From Kushneria phyllosphaerae (GTDB lineage: Bacteria; Pseudomonadota; Gammaproteobacteria; Pseudomonadales; Halomonadaceae), in the NCBI RefSeq assembly GCF_900312995.1, contig NZ_ONZI01000002.1, forward strand, positions 310,001 through 374,000: 64,000 nt of DNA, given 5' to 3'. The notes beneath the pieces are model-generated. The model searched no databases, was not told the DNA's origin, and was given only the letters and a program-made list of their open reading frames with translations. The translations under genes and the position numbers were made by a program. This document shows, in pieces, positions 44,954 to 53,544 of this stretch (position 1 is the stretch's first letter; each line of letters starts with the position of its first letter).

Positions 44954-46492
44954 TCAGGAATCCGACGGGGCAGGAGACCTGCCTGTTGTCTGTGGATTGG
45001 GCGCGTGCGGATAGCCTCCAGAAGCATGCGGCACATCAAGCCCCTCATGAAAACCACCGCCCAGCGCCTGTACCAGCTGAATCGAGGTATCTACCAACTG
45101 GCTGTTTAGGCTGACCAGCGACTGCTGGGCATCGAGCAACTGCTGCTGGGTACTCAACACCTGTAGATAGTTGGTGATGCCGGCCTGAAAGCGCTCAAGT
45201 GCCAGATCAAAGGCCTGCTGAGCGTTATCGCGCGCCTTTTCAAGCGACTGACGCTGACGATCCAGTGACTGAACGGATGTAATGGTATCGGCCACGGTGC
45301 CCAGCGCCGAAATCACGGTCTGGTTGTACTGCGCCACGGCCAGATCGTAATCCGCTTCGGTGCTGTCCAGATTGGCACGAAGGCGCCCACCCTCAAAAAT
45401 CGGCAGTGACAGCGCCGGGGAGACACTCCAGCTTTTGGCCGGTTCCGCGAAGAAATAGCTGCCCAGCCGTGAGCTGAAACCGGCCATCGCACTCAGGTTA
45501 AGGTTGGGATAGAACTGCGCCTTGTCCGCCTTGATCTGCTGGGTCTGGGCCTCCACCCGCCAGCGCGCCGCGACCACATCCGGACGCCGCCCGACCAGTT
45601 CGGCTGGCACGACCGAAGGCAACGACAGCAGCGCCGGAGACAGCGGCCGGGGGCGCTCGATGCCAAACCCGCGATCCGGGCCCTTGCCCAGCAGCACCCC
45701 CAGCGAAATTCGATCACTTCGCACAGCCTGCTCGGCCGATTCCAGCGCCTGGCGTGCGGTGGAGACACTGGAGCGTGACTGCAGCCGTGCCGACTGATCG
45801 CTCAGACCGGCCTGCTGAAGCTGCTGGTTGGTGTTATCAATGGTTTGTGCCCGTTCAAGCTGCTGCCGAGCAATATCCATCAGAGCGTAATCGCCTGCGA
45901 GCTGTACATAGGCGCGAGCCACATTCACCGACAGCGTCAGCGCCGCCTCGTGCAAATCGATCTCGGTGGCGCGGGCTTCCCCCAGTGCGGCTGACCAGGC
46001 GGCTCGATGTCCACCCCACAAATCCACGTCGTAACTGAAATTCGATGACAGCCCACGGCTCGTACTATAGAGATTGCCCTGCCCCTGAGGATCATCGACT
46101 TCAGAGACCCGCGAGCGCGACAGCGTGGCAGAGCCATCCACTGTTGGCAGACGCTCGGCTCCGGCCTGACCAACGGCTGCATTGGCTGAGCGCAGGCGCG
46201 CCAGAGCAACGTCCATATCGGGAGAATCCGCCAGTGCCTCCTGAATCAGGGCCTCCAGATGCGGATCACCCAGTGCATTCCACCACTGACGATCCGGCCA
46301 GTTGGCCGAGGAGATAGTGACATCCTTTACGGCCTGAAGGGCCGACAGCCGATTGAGCGACACCATTTTGCCCTCAGGCTCAATACCCTCATAACTGGCG
46401 CAACCGCTGATCAGCGCAGCAAGCAAAAGCGCTGATGCACCGGGTCGTACGCCATGGCTCCATCGGGGCCACTGCCCATTATCCGTTTTCAT
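44954..46492 (-). CDS. Outer-membrane efflux lipoprotein (NodT/OprM-type TolC-like factor)
   Basis: The 512-residue protein carries a lipoprotein signal (ALLLAALISGCAS, lipid Cys31) and the two-fold TolC-like repeat (DALxxNxx-type helices: NVARAYVQLAGDYAL and RFQAGITNYLQVLSTQQQLLDAQQ). GRRPDVVAARWRVEAQTQQI and FYPNLNLSAMAGF are diagnostic of the NodT family. It forms the outer-membrane channel of tripartite pumps. AAGG five bases upstream sets the start at 46492. No periplasmic adaptor or RND/MFS/ABC pump is encoded beside it; the gene just upstream encodes a DUF748 protein. Confidence 0.9.
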   Translation of the reverse strand: MKTDNGQWPRWSHGVRPGASALLLAALISGCASYEGIEPEGKMVSLNRLSALQAVKDVTISSANWPDRQWWNALGDPHLEALIQEALADSPDMDVALARLRSANAAVGQAGAERLPTVDGSATLSRSRVSEVDDPQGQGNLYSTSRGLSSNFSYDVDLWGGHRAAWSAALGEARATEIDLHEAALTLSVNVARAYVQLAGDYALMDIARQQLERAQTIDNTNQQLQQAGLSDQSARLQSRSSVSTARQALESAEQAVRSDRISLGVLLGKGPDRGFGIERPRPLSPALLSLPSVVPAELVGRRPDVVAARWRVEAQTQQIKADKAQFYPNLNLSAMAGFSSRLGSYFFAEPAKSWSVSPALSLPIFEGGRLRANLDSTEADYDLAVAQYNQTVISALGTVADTITSVQSLDRQRQSLEKARDNAQQAFDLALERFQAGITNYLQVLSTQQQLLDAQQSLVSLNSQLVDTSIQLVQALGGGFHEGLDVPHASGGYPHAPNPQTTGRSPAPSDS

Positions 46493-46518
46493 GCCGCCTT
46501 CATATCCTTGTCCAGCAC

Positions 46519-48339
46519 TCAATCATCATGCGGCTCGGTGGCCACCTGTGACAGGGGGCCTTCGGTATAGCGCCCGGACGATTTATCCGCTGTGTCATCG
46601 TCATCCCCATTGATCATGGCATCGAGTGTCTCGATGGGCGATGTCACCATGTTCTCCATTGCCTCGCCGATAACCTGCCATATAACCTTGCTGACATCGA
46701 TACCTGCGCCCTCTACCGATGCGTTGATGGGAATGTCGAGATTGATCACGCCATCGTCACCCTTCAAGATACCGATCAGCTTTTTCAGCGGCAGGGAGGT
46801 ATCGCCCTCGGGCACTTCTTCGCCCAGATCAAGCTGGCGCAGGACCACATGGTTATCGGCATCAAGGTGGCCATCACGAAGCCGGTAGCTCAGGTCCAGA
46901 TCCGCTGTCCCCTGCTCGATCCGGTATCCGCCAAAGCGCTGGATATAGGGTGCAAACCGTTCAAGCGGCAGTCGATCGACGACCAGATGCATCACACCCG
47001 AGGGCTCGGAAGCATTGAACCTGCCTTCGATGACAACGGGCGTTCGCTGACTCTCGAACCCCTTGAAGGAATAGCTGGTCGGCGTGTCGCGACGAGTATC
47101 AAAGTCCTCCATGGTGCCCTCGAGCGAGTCGATTCCCAGGCTCACCGTTGGTGACATGTTCCGGTCCTCAAAATTGAACACGCCATCGGAAACCTCCAGA
47201 CGTCCCAGCGCAAGCGCCATGCCATCGCCCTGTGAACCGTTTTGCGACGAGTCACCCTGCTGTGAACCCTGTTGAGAGGAATCGTTCTGTTGCGGTTCGT
47301 CCTTTTGCGCGTCGCTCGCTTGCGCGCCATCACCCTGGGCATCCCCCTTTGGTGCAGACGACTCATCTGACTGCAGTCCAAGCGAGTTGGTCAGGTTGAA
47401 TTCTCCCTGCTCATCAATGATGGCCATCATTTTTGACCCGGACATTGAAAGTCGATCAGCGCTCAAATGATCACCGGTCAACAAATCCATGCCCGTAAGC
47501 CGGGCCTGATCGGCGCTGAATAACGGTCGATCAAGGCCATCCAGCAGGGACACTGCCTTCGTATCCAGATCCCCCTGCCATTGGACCCTGCCCTGCCTTG
47601 CCTCGCCAAAGGCGAGCGTGCCATGACCGCTTAAAGTGCCCTTGTCGACCTGCACGTTGCTCATCTGAGAAAGCCAGGGATTGATTAGATCAAGACCGAT
47701 CTGCTGGCCATCCATCTGCAGATCCCCGGTCAGCGGACTTAAGCCAAACTGCCCTTTGGCACTGAGCTGACCGCCATTCAGCGTGCCGGTCGCCTGTCCT
47801 TTCATGGGGGAAGATGTCCGGCTGTCGTAGCCTTCAAGCGTCAACGCCAGATCCGTCACCGCCAGCTGTGTGGATGGCGACTGACTCTGATTGACCCAGT
47901 CGATCTCCCCCTGATGCGCATTGATGCTGTCGATGCTCAGTGCGGTGCTCTCGCCGGAATCTTCGCTGCCGCCCAGCCGGGTAATGTTGAGATCACCTTC
48001 AGGCGTTTGCACCAGATGCAGCAGAGGACCATTCAGGTCGACACGCTTGATATGAATGCCGGACTGCCACAGCGTGCGCCACGCCAGGGTGATCTCACCC
48101 TTGTCGACGTGAATGATCGGCGACTCACTGTCACCGATCGTCAATTGCGCCAGCGAAGCAGTTGCTGTAAAGGGATTGAAGCCTAGATGCTCCATCGTTA
48201 CCGGCTGTCCGGTCGTTTCCCGAAGTTTATCGACCGCCCAGTTTCTCAAGGCCCAGGGGCCGGCAAAATAGAGACTGCCTGCCACCACCACGGCAATGCC
48301 GGCAGCAATGCTCAAGCCTTTGCGATGCCCAATAGCCAT
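46519..48339 (-). CDS. DUF748 (AsmA-related) envelope protein
   Basis: The 606-residue protein has one N-terminal membrane segment (GLSIAAGIAVVVAGSLYFAG) and a long periplasmic beta-rich part with repeated DUF748-type units (for example DLALTLEGYDS, GIDSLEGTMEDFDTRRDTPT, PLERFAPYIQRFGGYRIEQG). DUF748 belongs to the AsmA-like bridge proteins thought to move phospholipids between membranes. A Gln/Ser/Asp/Gly-rich insert (about residues 325-370, units such as QQGDSS and QNGSQGDG) splits it. Only 26 bases separate it from the outer-membrane factor gene, so the two are probably cotranscribed. Confidence 0.88.
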   Translation of the reverse strand: MAIGHRKGLSIAAGIAVVVAGSLYFAGPWALRNWAVDKLRETTGQPVTMEHLGFNPFTATASLAQLTIGDSESPIIHVDKGEITLAWRTLWQSGIHIKRVDLNGPLLHLVQTPEGDLNITRLGGSEDSGESTALSIDSINAHQGEIDWVNQSQSPSTQLAVTDLALTLEGYDSRTSSPMKGQATGTLNGGQLSAKGQFGLSPLTGDLQMDGQQIGLDLINPWLSQMSNVQVDKGTLSGHGTLAFGEARQGRVQWQGDLDTKAVSLLDGLDRPLFSADQARLTGMDLLTGDHLSADRLSMSGSKMMAIIDEQGEFNLTNSLGLQSDESSAPKGDAQGDGAQASDAQKDEPQQNDSSQQGSQQGDSSQNGSQGDGMALALGRLEVSDGVFNFEDRNMSPTVSLGIDSLEGTMEDFDTRRDTPTSYSFKGFESQRTPVVIEGRFNASEPSGVMHLVVDRLPLERFAPYIQRFGGYRIEQGTADLDLSYRLRDGHLDADNHVVLRQLDLGEEVPEGDTSLPLKKLIGILKGDDGVINLDIPINASVEGAGIDVSKVIWQVIGEAMENMVTSPIETLDAMINGDDDDTADKSSGRYTEGPLSQVATEPHDD

Positions 48340-48784
48340 GACCTATGCTCCTGCGTCGTTGAAAAAGCGGCGTATGGGCGCGAAGAGTGCCCCGTGTATT
48401 GACGGGTTCCTGGTACCGCTACTGGTGATAAGGATAGCATGCCAGCGCATGATGCCCGCCCCTCAGCGGCCGCTTGCGCACAGGATATTCATGTCCCAGT
48501 GCGCTCGGCAGTGATCAATCGTCGTTTGGGATCCGCTCACCGGGTGATCCCTGGAAAACCACTGCGCGACGGCACTAAAGGTTGTTTCGGATCAGCCCTG
48601 TTGGGAGGTTATACGTACCCTGAAACACCATAAATGCCGGCCGGCGCCACTACGGCCCGATAGAATGACGACATTTTGATTCATGGCTGTCATTCTTTGA
48701 GGTGTTTTTGTCACAAAATGCACTAAAATCATCGGTGCACATCTATGGGGGCATGAGGCGCCCATCAAAAGTGAGCGTGACATC
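48340..48784. other. 445-base divergent gap, nothing firm recognised
   Basis: Lies between the DUF748 gene and the small membrane-protein gene. TTGTCA (48708-48713) and TAAAAT (48724-48729) are the best promoter-like hexamers but only 10 bases apart, so I do not call a promoter. No credible open frame or strong hairpin. Confidence 0.4.
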
Positions 48785-49153
48785 ATGATCAGTCTGCTAT
48801 GGATAGCATTTCTTGCCATCACCCTGGGGGGCTACGGGCTATGGCGAGGATTTTCACGCGATATCTGCCTGGCCGTCATGCTGATTGCACTGGGGGTTGC
48901 TGCCGGTGCACTGGTTATCATCAGCAGTGTTACCAGCCTTGTCATGGCAGGCGTGGCCGTGATCGCAAGTCTGGGCGTATGCATACGAGAAGGCATGCGC
49001 GATATACCGGCCCCGCGCCAGGGGCGCGCCAAACGCCAGACGGTCAGGCCGCTGATGCCTTCATTGACCCATCTCTGGCAGGGCAACATCAGAATGCGCC
49101 GTGCCCCCCGCCAGGGGGCCACCCCTCGCAGGCGTTCACGTCAGACCTTCTAA
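48785..49153 (+). CDS. Small membrane protein with a very basic tail
   Basis: The 122-residue product has two or three hydrophobic segments in residues 1-67 (LLWIAFLAITLGGYGLW and LAVMLIALGVAAGALVIISS) and then a tail of about 50 residues packed with Arg, Lys and Gln (GRAKRQTVRPL, MRRAPRQGATPRRRSRQ). The family is not recognised. Stop is 13 bases before the start of the ABC exporter gene, so they look like one operon. The basic tail may bind phospholipid heads or nucleic acid; this is a guess. Confidence 0.65.
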   Translation: MISLLWIAFLAITLGGYGLWRGFSRDICLAVMLIALGVAAGALVIISSVTSLVMAGVAVIASLGVCIREGMRDIPAPRQGRAKRQTVRPLMPSLTHLWQGNIRMRRAPRQGATPRRRSRQTF

Positions 49154-49166
49154 TGGCCGTTTGATC

Positions 49167-51014
49167 ATGCCTCTCTCTCGCCTCAAACATCGCCTGGCTA
49201 CCGTGCCGGGCGATTTTTTCAATGTCTTTCGCTATACCCATCGGGCACTGTTGCTGGTCTGGCAAACGTCACGTCTGATGATGCTCGGGCTTGCACTGGC
49301 AACGCTGGTGGCCGGGGTCTTGCCGGCCGTGGTGGCCTGGGTGGGCCAGCTGATCGTGGACGGTGTGGTGCAGGCCATGGCTGCCTGGCCTGAAAAGGCC
49401 ACGACCCTGTCGAGCGTCCTGTCACCGGTGCTGTCTCTGGTCATTATCGAAGGGGGACTGATTGCCCTGATCGCACTGGCGCAGCGAGTACTGGATGCCC
49501 AGCAGTCACTTTTGCGAGCGCAGCTGGGCCAGAAGGTCAACGTCATGCTGCTCGACAAGGCCGGTGAGCTGTCGCTGTCGCAGTTCGAGGACTCCGAGAT
49601 TTATGACCGGCTGACCCGCGCCCGCCGGGAGGCCTCAACGCGACCGCTGTCGCTGGTGACTCGAACCTTTTCACTGCTGCAAAATGCCATTTCGCTTGCC
49701 AGTTTCAGCGTGCTGCTGGTGCAGTTCTCTCCCTGGGCACTGCTGATTATCGTGGGCGGCGCCCTTCCGGTGTTTGTGTCCGAAGCCAAATTCTCGGGCG
49801 AGGCCTTTCGCCTTTTTCGCTGGCGTTCCCCGCAGATGCGCGAGCAGCGCTATCTGGAAACCCTGCTGGCGCGCGAGGACAGCATCAAGGAGGTCAAGCT
49901 CTACGGGCTGGAGCGCCTTTTTCTGGCCCGCTACCGCGCTATCTTCGACAATCTCTACAGTGAAGAGCGCCGCCTGACGCTCAGACGCACGCTATGGGGA
50001 TTTCTGCTGGGGCTTCTGGGTACGCTGACCTTTTACGCCGCCTACGGCTGGGTCGTGCTTGAGACCATCATTGGCGCCCTGACACTGGGACAGATGACCA
50101 TGTATCTGCTGGTGTTCAAGCAAAGCCAGGGGGCACTCTCGGCCAGTCTCACGGCCGTCAGTGGCATGTTCGAGGATAACCTCTACCTTTCCAATCTTTA
50201 TGAATTTCTTGAGCAGCCCACCGAGCGGGAAGCCGGTACCCTGACCAAAGGCGAGTCACCCGACGATGGCATCCGCTTTGAAAATGTGGGGTTTGCCTAC
50301 CCCGGTGGCGAACAGGTGCTCGATGGCATTTCACTGCACCTGGCACCCGGTCAGAGTCTGGCCCTGGTCGGCGAGAACGGCTCCGGCAAGACGACCCTGA
50401 TCAAGCTGCTGACCCGGCTCTACCATCCGAGTAGCGGGCGCATTCTGCTCGATGGCAGTGACCTGCGCGACTGGGACACGCAGGTCCTGCGCCAGCGGAT
50501 CGGCGTCATTTTCCAGGACTTCGTACGCTATCAGCTGTCCGTGGGCGAAAATCTGGGGGTGGGCGACACCCACGCCTTTGAAGATGAGAGACGCTGGCAG
50601 GCAGCAGCGCAGCGTGGATTGGCCGATGACTTCATCCAGCGTCTGCCCTCGGGCTATCACACACAGCTCGGGCGCTGGTTCAAGGATGGTCAGGAACTCT
50701 CCGGCGGCCAATGGCAAAAAATCGCTCTCTCCAGAGCCTGGATGCGTGAAAGCGCCGACATTCTGGTTCTTGATGAACCCACCGCCGCCATGGACGCAGC
50801 CGCAGAAGCAGCTGTCTTCAACCGCTTTCGCGACCACAGCCGTCATCAAACCTCGATTCTGATCTCACACCGGTTCTCGACGGTCAGAAGTGCCGATGTA
50901 ATCGTGGTCATGGCGCGCGGACGCATTATCGAGCGCGGCAGCCACAGCGAGCTGATGGCCGACGGCGGCCGCTACGCCGAGCTTTTCGAGTTACAGGCCG
51001 CAGGCTATCGCTGA
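49167..51014 (+). CDS. ABC exporter, fused membrane and ATPase domains
   Basis: The 615-residue half-transporter has six membrane segments over residues ~30-320 and an ATPase domain with Walker A GENGSGKTT (near 402), signature LSGGQWQKIALSRAW (near 511), Walker B DILVLDEPTAAMD and the H-loop ISHRFSTVR. The GGQWQKIALSRA form occurs in a branch of homodimeric exporters, some near peptide-natural-product genes, but no such genes are here. The ATG at 49167 lacks a clear Shine-Dalgarno; a GTG frame up to 49101 would overlap the preceding gene. Substrate unknown. Confidence 0.87.
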   Translation: MPLSRLKHRLATVPGDFFNVFRYTHRALLLVWQTSRLMMLGLALATLVAGVLPAVVAWVGQLIVDGVVQAMAAWPEKATTLSSVLSPVLSLVIIEGGLIALIALAQRVLDAQQSLLRAQLGQKVNVMLLDKAGELSLSQFEDSEIYDRLTRARREASTRPLSLVTRTFSLLQNAISLASFSVLLVQFSPWALLIIVGGALPVFVSEAKFSGEAFRLFRWRSPQMREQRYLETLLAREDSIKEVKLYGLERLFLARYRAIFDNLYSEERRLTLRRTLWGFLLGLLGTLTFYAAYGWVVLETIIGALTLGQMTMYLLVFKQSQGALSASLTAVSGMFEDNLYLSNLYEFLEQPTEREAGTLTKGESPDDGIRFENVGFAYPGGEQVLDGISLHLAPGQSLALVGENGSGKTTLIKLLTRLYHPSSGRILLDGSDLRDWDTQVLRQRIGVIFQDFVRYQLSVGENLGVGDTHAFEDERRWQAAAQRGLADDFIQRLPSGYHTQLGRWFKDGQELSGGQWQKIALSRAWMRESADILVLDEPTAAMDAAAEAAVFNRFRDHSRHQTSILISHRFSTVRSADVIVVMARGRIIERGSHSELMADGGRYAELFELQAAGYR

Positions 51015-51092
51015 CCTCGTATCGCCCTCCTGCTGACAAGACCTTGGGCAAAAGTCGTAAAGACACCAGTGACAGTGATCCATACAGTGGCC

Positions 51093-51108
51093 GTGACAAC
51101 GTTGTCAC
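51093..51108 (+). promoter_or_regulatory. LacI-type operator of the sucrose/fructan unit
   Basis: GTGACAACGTTGTCAC is a perfect 16-bp palindrome with the central CG common to LacI-family operators. It lies 47 bases before the TTG start of the transporter gene, the first gene of a unit that itself encodes a LacI regulator. Autoregulation by that protein is the natural inference. Confidence 0.72.
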
Positions 51109-51155
51109 AATCATTGACTGGCTGATCGTTTCGCTTGCTGCCCGGAGAGACTGGC

Positions 51156-52436
51156 TTGAGACACTTCCTCGGTATTTCACTGACACGCGCTTACCTGCAG
51201 AGCTCTTTCAGCCTGTTGCTGTTTTTTGCCTCCTGGGGCATCTGGTGGTCCTTTTACCAGATCTGGCTGACCAGCGAGGAAAACGGTCTGGGTCTGGACG
51301 GCACCTCGGTCGGTATCGTCTATGCCGCCAATTCGCTGGCCACGCTCTTTTTCATGATTGGTTACGGGACCCTGCAGGACCGCCTCGGGACGCGTCGGCA
51401 TCTGGCGATTCTGGCGGCCACGGCGGCGTCTTTGGTGGGCCCTTTCATGATCTGGATTTATCGCCCACTGCTGGAAAACAGCTTTGCCCTGGGCGTGACG
51501 GTAGGTGCCGTGTTCCTGTCGGCCGGGTTTCTGGCCGCCTTCGCGCTGTTTGAGGCGATCGCCGAGCGCATCAGCCGCCGCAGCGGCTTTGAATACGGTC
51601 AGGCGCGGATGTGGGGCTCGGCGGGCTACGCTGTAGTGGCGCTGCTGGCAGGCTTTCTGTTTACCCTTGATGCGCGCCTGATCTTCTGGATGGGCTCGCT
51701 GTTCGGGATTGCCCTGCTGCTGATGCTGCTGGTCTGGAAGGCACCGGTAGAAGCTCGTGCGCCTACCGAGCAGGAACAGCAGGTCCCTTCCCTCGGCGAC
51801 ATGATCGATGTGTTCAGAATCGGCGCGCTGTGGAAGCTGATCGTTTTCGTGTTCTTCTCCTGGACGTTCTACACCGTCTATGACCAGCAGATGTTTCCCG
51901 AGTTTTATACCCGCCTGTTTGACTCGCCCGCCCGCGGGCAGCAGTTCTACGGCATGCTCAATGCCGCTCAGGTTTTTCTGGAAGCGGCCATGATGGGCCT
52001 GGTCCCTCTGCTCATGCACCGCATCGGCATACGCAATACCATCCTGCTGGGTTCGATGGTGATGTTTCTGCGCATTCTGGGCAGTGCGGTATTTGACGAT
52101 CCTCTGCTGATCTCGATGGTCAAGATGTTTCACGCCATTGAAGTGCCCCTGTTCGTGCTGGCGATCTTTCGCTACTTTACCCTGCACTTCAATCCGGCGC
52201 TGTCGGCCACGCTTTATCTGGTCGGCTTTCAGATTTCGGCGCAGGGCGGCAACATCATTCTATCGCCGCTGCTGGGCATGCTGCGCGACAATGTCGGCTA
52301 TCAGACCACCTTCTCCATCATCAGCGCCATTGTGCTCATCGCCGGGGTTTACGCTTTTTTCGTGCTCAAAAGGGACCACGAGGATGTCTACGGCGAGTCC
52401 TTTACAAGCGATACCCGGAAAGCACAGGCGGCCTGA
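51156..52436 (+). CDS. Oligosaccharide/H+ symporter (CscB/LacY-type MFS)
   Basis: The 426-residue carrier has 12 membrane segments and the look of the oligosaccharide:H+ symporter family: SSFSLLLFFASWGIWWSFYQ, the loop-2 GTLQDRLGTRRH, and FEYGQARMWGSAGYAV. The partner genes (LacI regulator and GH32 hydrolase) make sucrose or a small fructan the likely cargo. GGAGAGA five bases before TTG at 51156 supports that start; a TTG at 51135 is possible. A LacI-type palindrome precedes it. The three genes follow at gaps of 34 and 60 bases. Confidence 0.87.
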   Translation: MRHFLGISLTRAYLQSSFSLLLFFASWGIWWSFYQIWLTSEENGLGLDGTSVGIVYAANSLATLFFMIGYGTLQDRLGTRRHLAILAATAASLVGPFMIWIYRPLLENSFALGVTVGAVFLSAGFLAAFALFEAIAERISRRSGFEYGQARMWGSAGYAVVALLAGFLFTLDARLIFWMGSLFGIALLLMLLVWKAPVEARAPTEQEQQVPSLGDMIDVFRIGALWKLIVFVFFSWTFYTVYDQQMFPEFYTRLFDSPARGQQFYGMLNAAQVFLEAAMMGLVPLLMHRIGIRNTILLGSMVMFLRILGSAVFDDPLLISMVKMFHAIEVPLFVLAIFRYFTLHFNPALSATLYLVGFQISAQGGNIILSPLLGMLRDNVGYQTTFSIISAIVLIAGVYAFFVLKRDHEDVYGESFTSDTRKAQAA

Positions 52437-52470
52437 TGCAGTGAGAGATGAAGATCGCAGGAACAACACC

Positions 52471-53484
52471 ATGGTGTCGATCAAGGACGTGGCACGTCAC
52501 GCCGAGACTTCTTTCAAGACCGTCTCACGCGTCATCAATGGCGATCAGCGGGTGAATCCGGCCACCCGCGAGCGCGTGAGCGAGGCGATCCGCGCGCTGG
52601 GGTATCGGCCCCACAGCGGGGCCCGCATGATGCGCAGCAATCAATCACGCATCATCGGTTTTTTGTCCGACCGCGTCACCACTCAGCCTCACTCGGGAGA
52701 TATCCTGCGCGGTGCCCAGCAGATGGCAGACGCTCACGGACGCCTGCTGATGCTGTTCAACATTGATGCCGACGCCGGTGACGACCACCGCCGCCGCGCT
52801 TTCGAGCTTTTGATGGAGCAGCGTGTCGACGGCCTGCTCTACGCCTGCGATTACCACCGCGAGGTCACCCTGCCCCTGGAAATGCAGCAGCTGCCCTCGC
52901 TGCTGGTCAACGGTTTCAGCACGACTACGGCCCTGCCCGCACTGGTGCCCGATGAGCGCCTCGCCGCACAACAGGCCACACGCCTGCTGCTGGCCGAGGG
53001 GCATCGACATATCGCCTTTCTGGCCCCCAATCCACGCTCAGTGGCCACACCACTGCGCGTTACGGGCTTTCATGATGCCCTGCTTGAGGCCGGTATCGAA
53101 CCATCATCAATGCCGGTTATCACCGCCTGCGTGGGTACGCCGGGCGGCGAGGAAGAATATCTTGTCGAGTCCGCGATGGCACAGCTGATGACCGCAGAGA
53201 CGCCACCCACAGCGATACTCTGTGGCCAGGATCGCATCGCCCTGCAGCTCTATCTGGTGCTGGCGCGTCGCGGCCTTGGTCCCGGACGAGACCTGGCCGT
53301 CGTCAGCTTCGATGACCAACAGCCCATCTCCGGCGCGCTAACACCGTCACTGACCACCATGGCGCTTCCCCATCTCGAGATGGGGCGTCAGGCCATGAAG
53401 CTGCTGCTGGACGGCAACGCGCCTTCCGGGACGACGTCTATTCCCTTTTCAACAGTGCTGGGGCAATCGCATCGCCACGGCTGA
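52471..53484 (+). CDS. LacI-family repressor of the sucrose/fructan unit
   Basis: The 337-residue protein begins with a LacI helix-turn-helix (SIKDVARHAETSFKTVSRVI), hinge (PHSGARMMRSNQSRIIGFLSD) and a sugar-binding core. Its AT frame continues upstream into the transporter gene, but AGGA eight bases before the ATG at 52471 fixes the start. Position between symporter and hydrolase suggests it senses sucrose, fructose or a phosphate ester, and binds the palindrome at 51093. Confidence 0.9.
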   Translation: MVSIKDVARHAETSFKTVSRVINGDQRVNPATRERVSEAIRALGYRPHSGARMMRSNQSRIIGFLSDRVTTQPHSGDILRGAQQMADAHGRLLMLFNIDADAGDDHRRRAFELLMEQRVDGLLYACDYHREVTLPLEMQQLPSLLVNGFSTTTALPALVPDERLAAQQATRLLLAEGHRHIAFLAPNPRSVATPLRVTGFHDALLEAGIEPSSMPVITACVGTPGGEEEYLVESAMAQLMTAETPPTAILCGQDRIALQLYLVLARRGLGPGRDLAVVSFDDQQPISGALTPSLTTMALPHLEMGRQAMKLLLDGNAPSGTTSIPFSTVLGQSHRHG

Positions 53485-53544
53485 ACACGTCGTGGCGGGC
53501 GCCCCGTGACACCTGCTTTTATCAACCCCTGACAGGATAACGAC

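Noticed and set aside
48708..48729. A sigma-70 promoter TTGTCA...TAAAAT
   Set aside because: The spacer is only 10 bases, too short for a functional pair.
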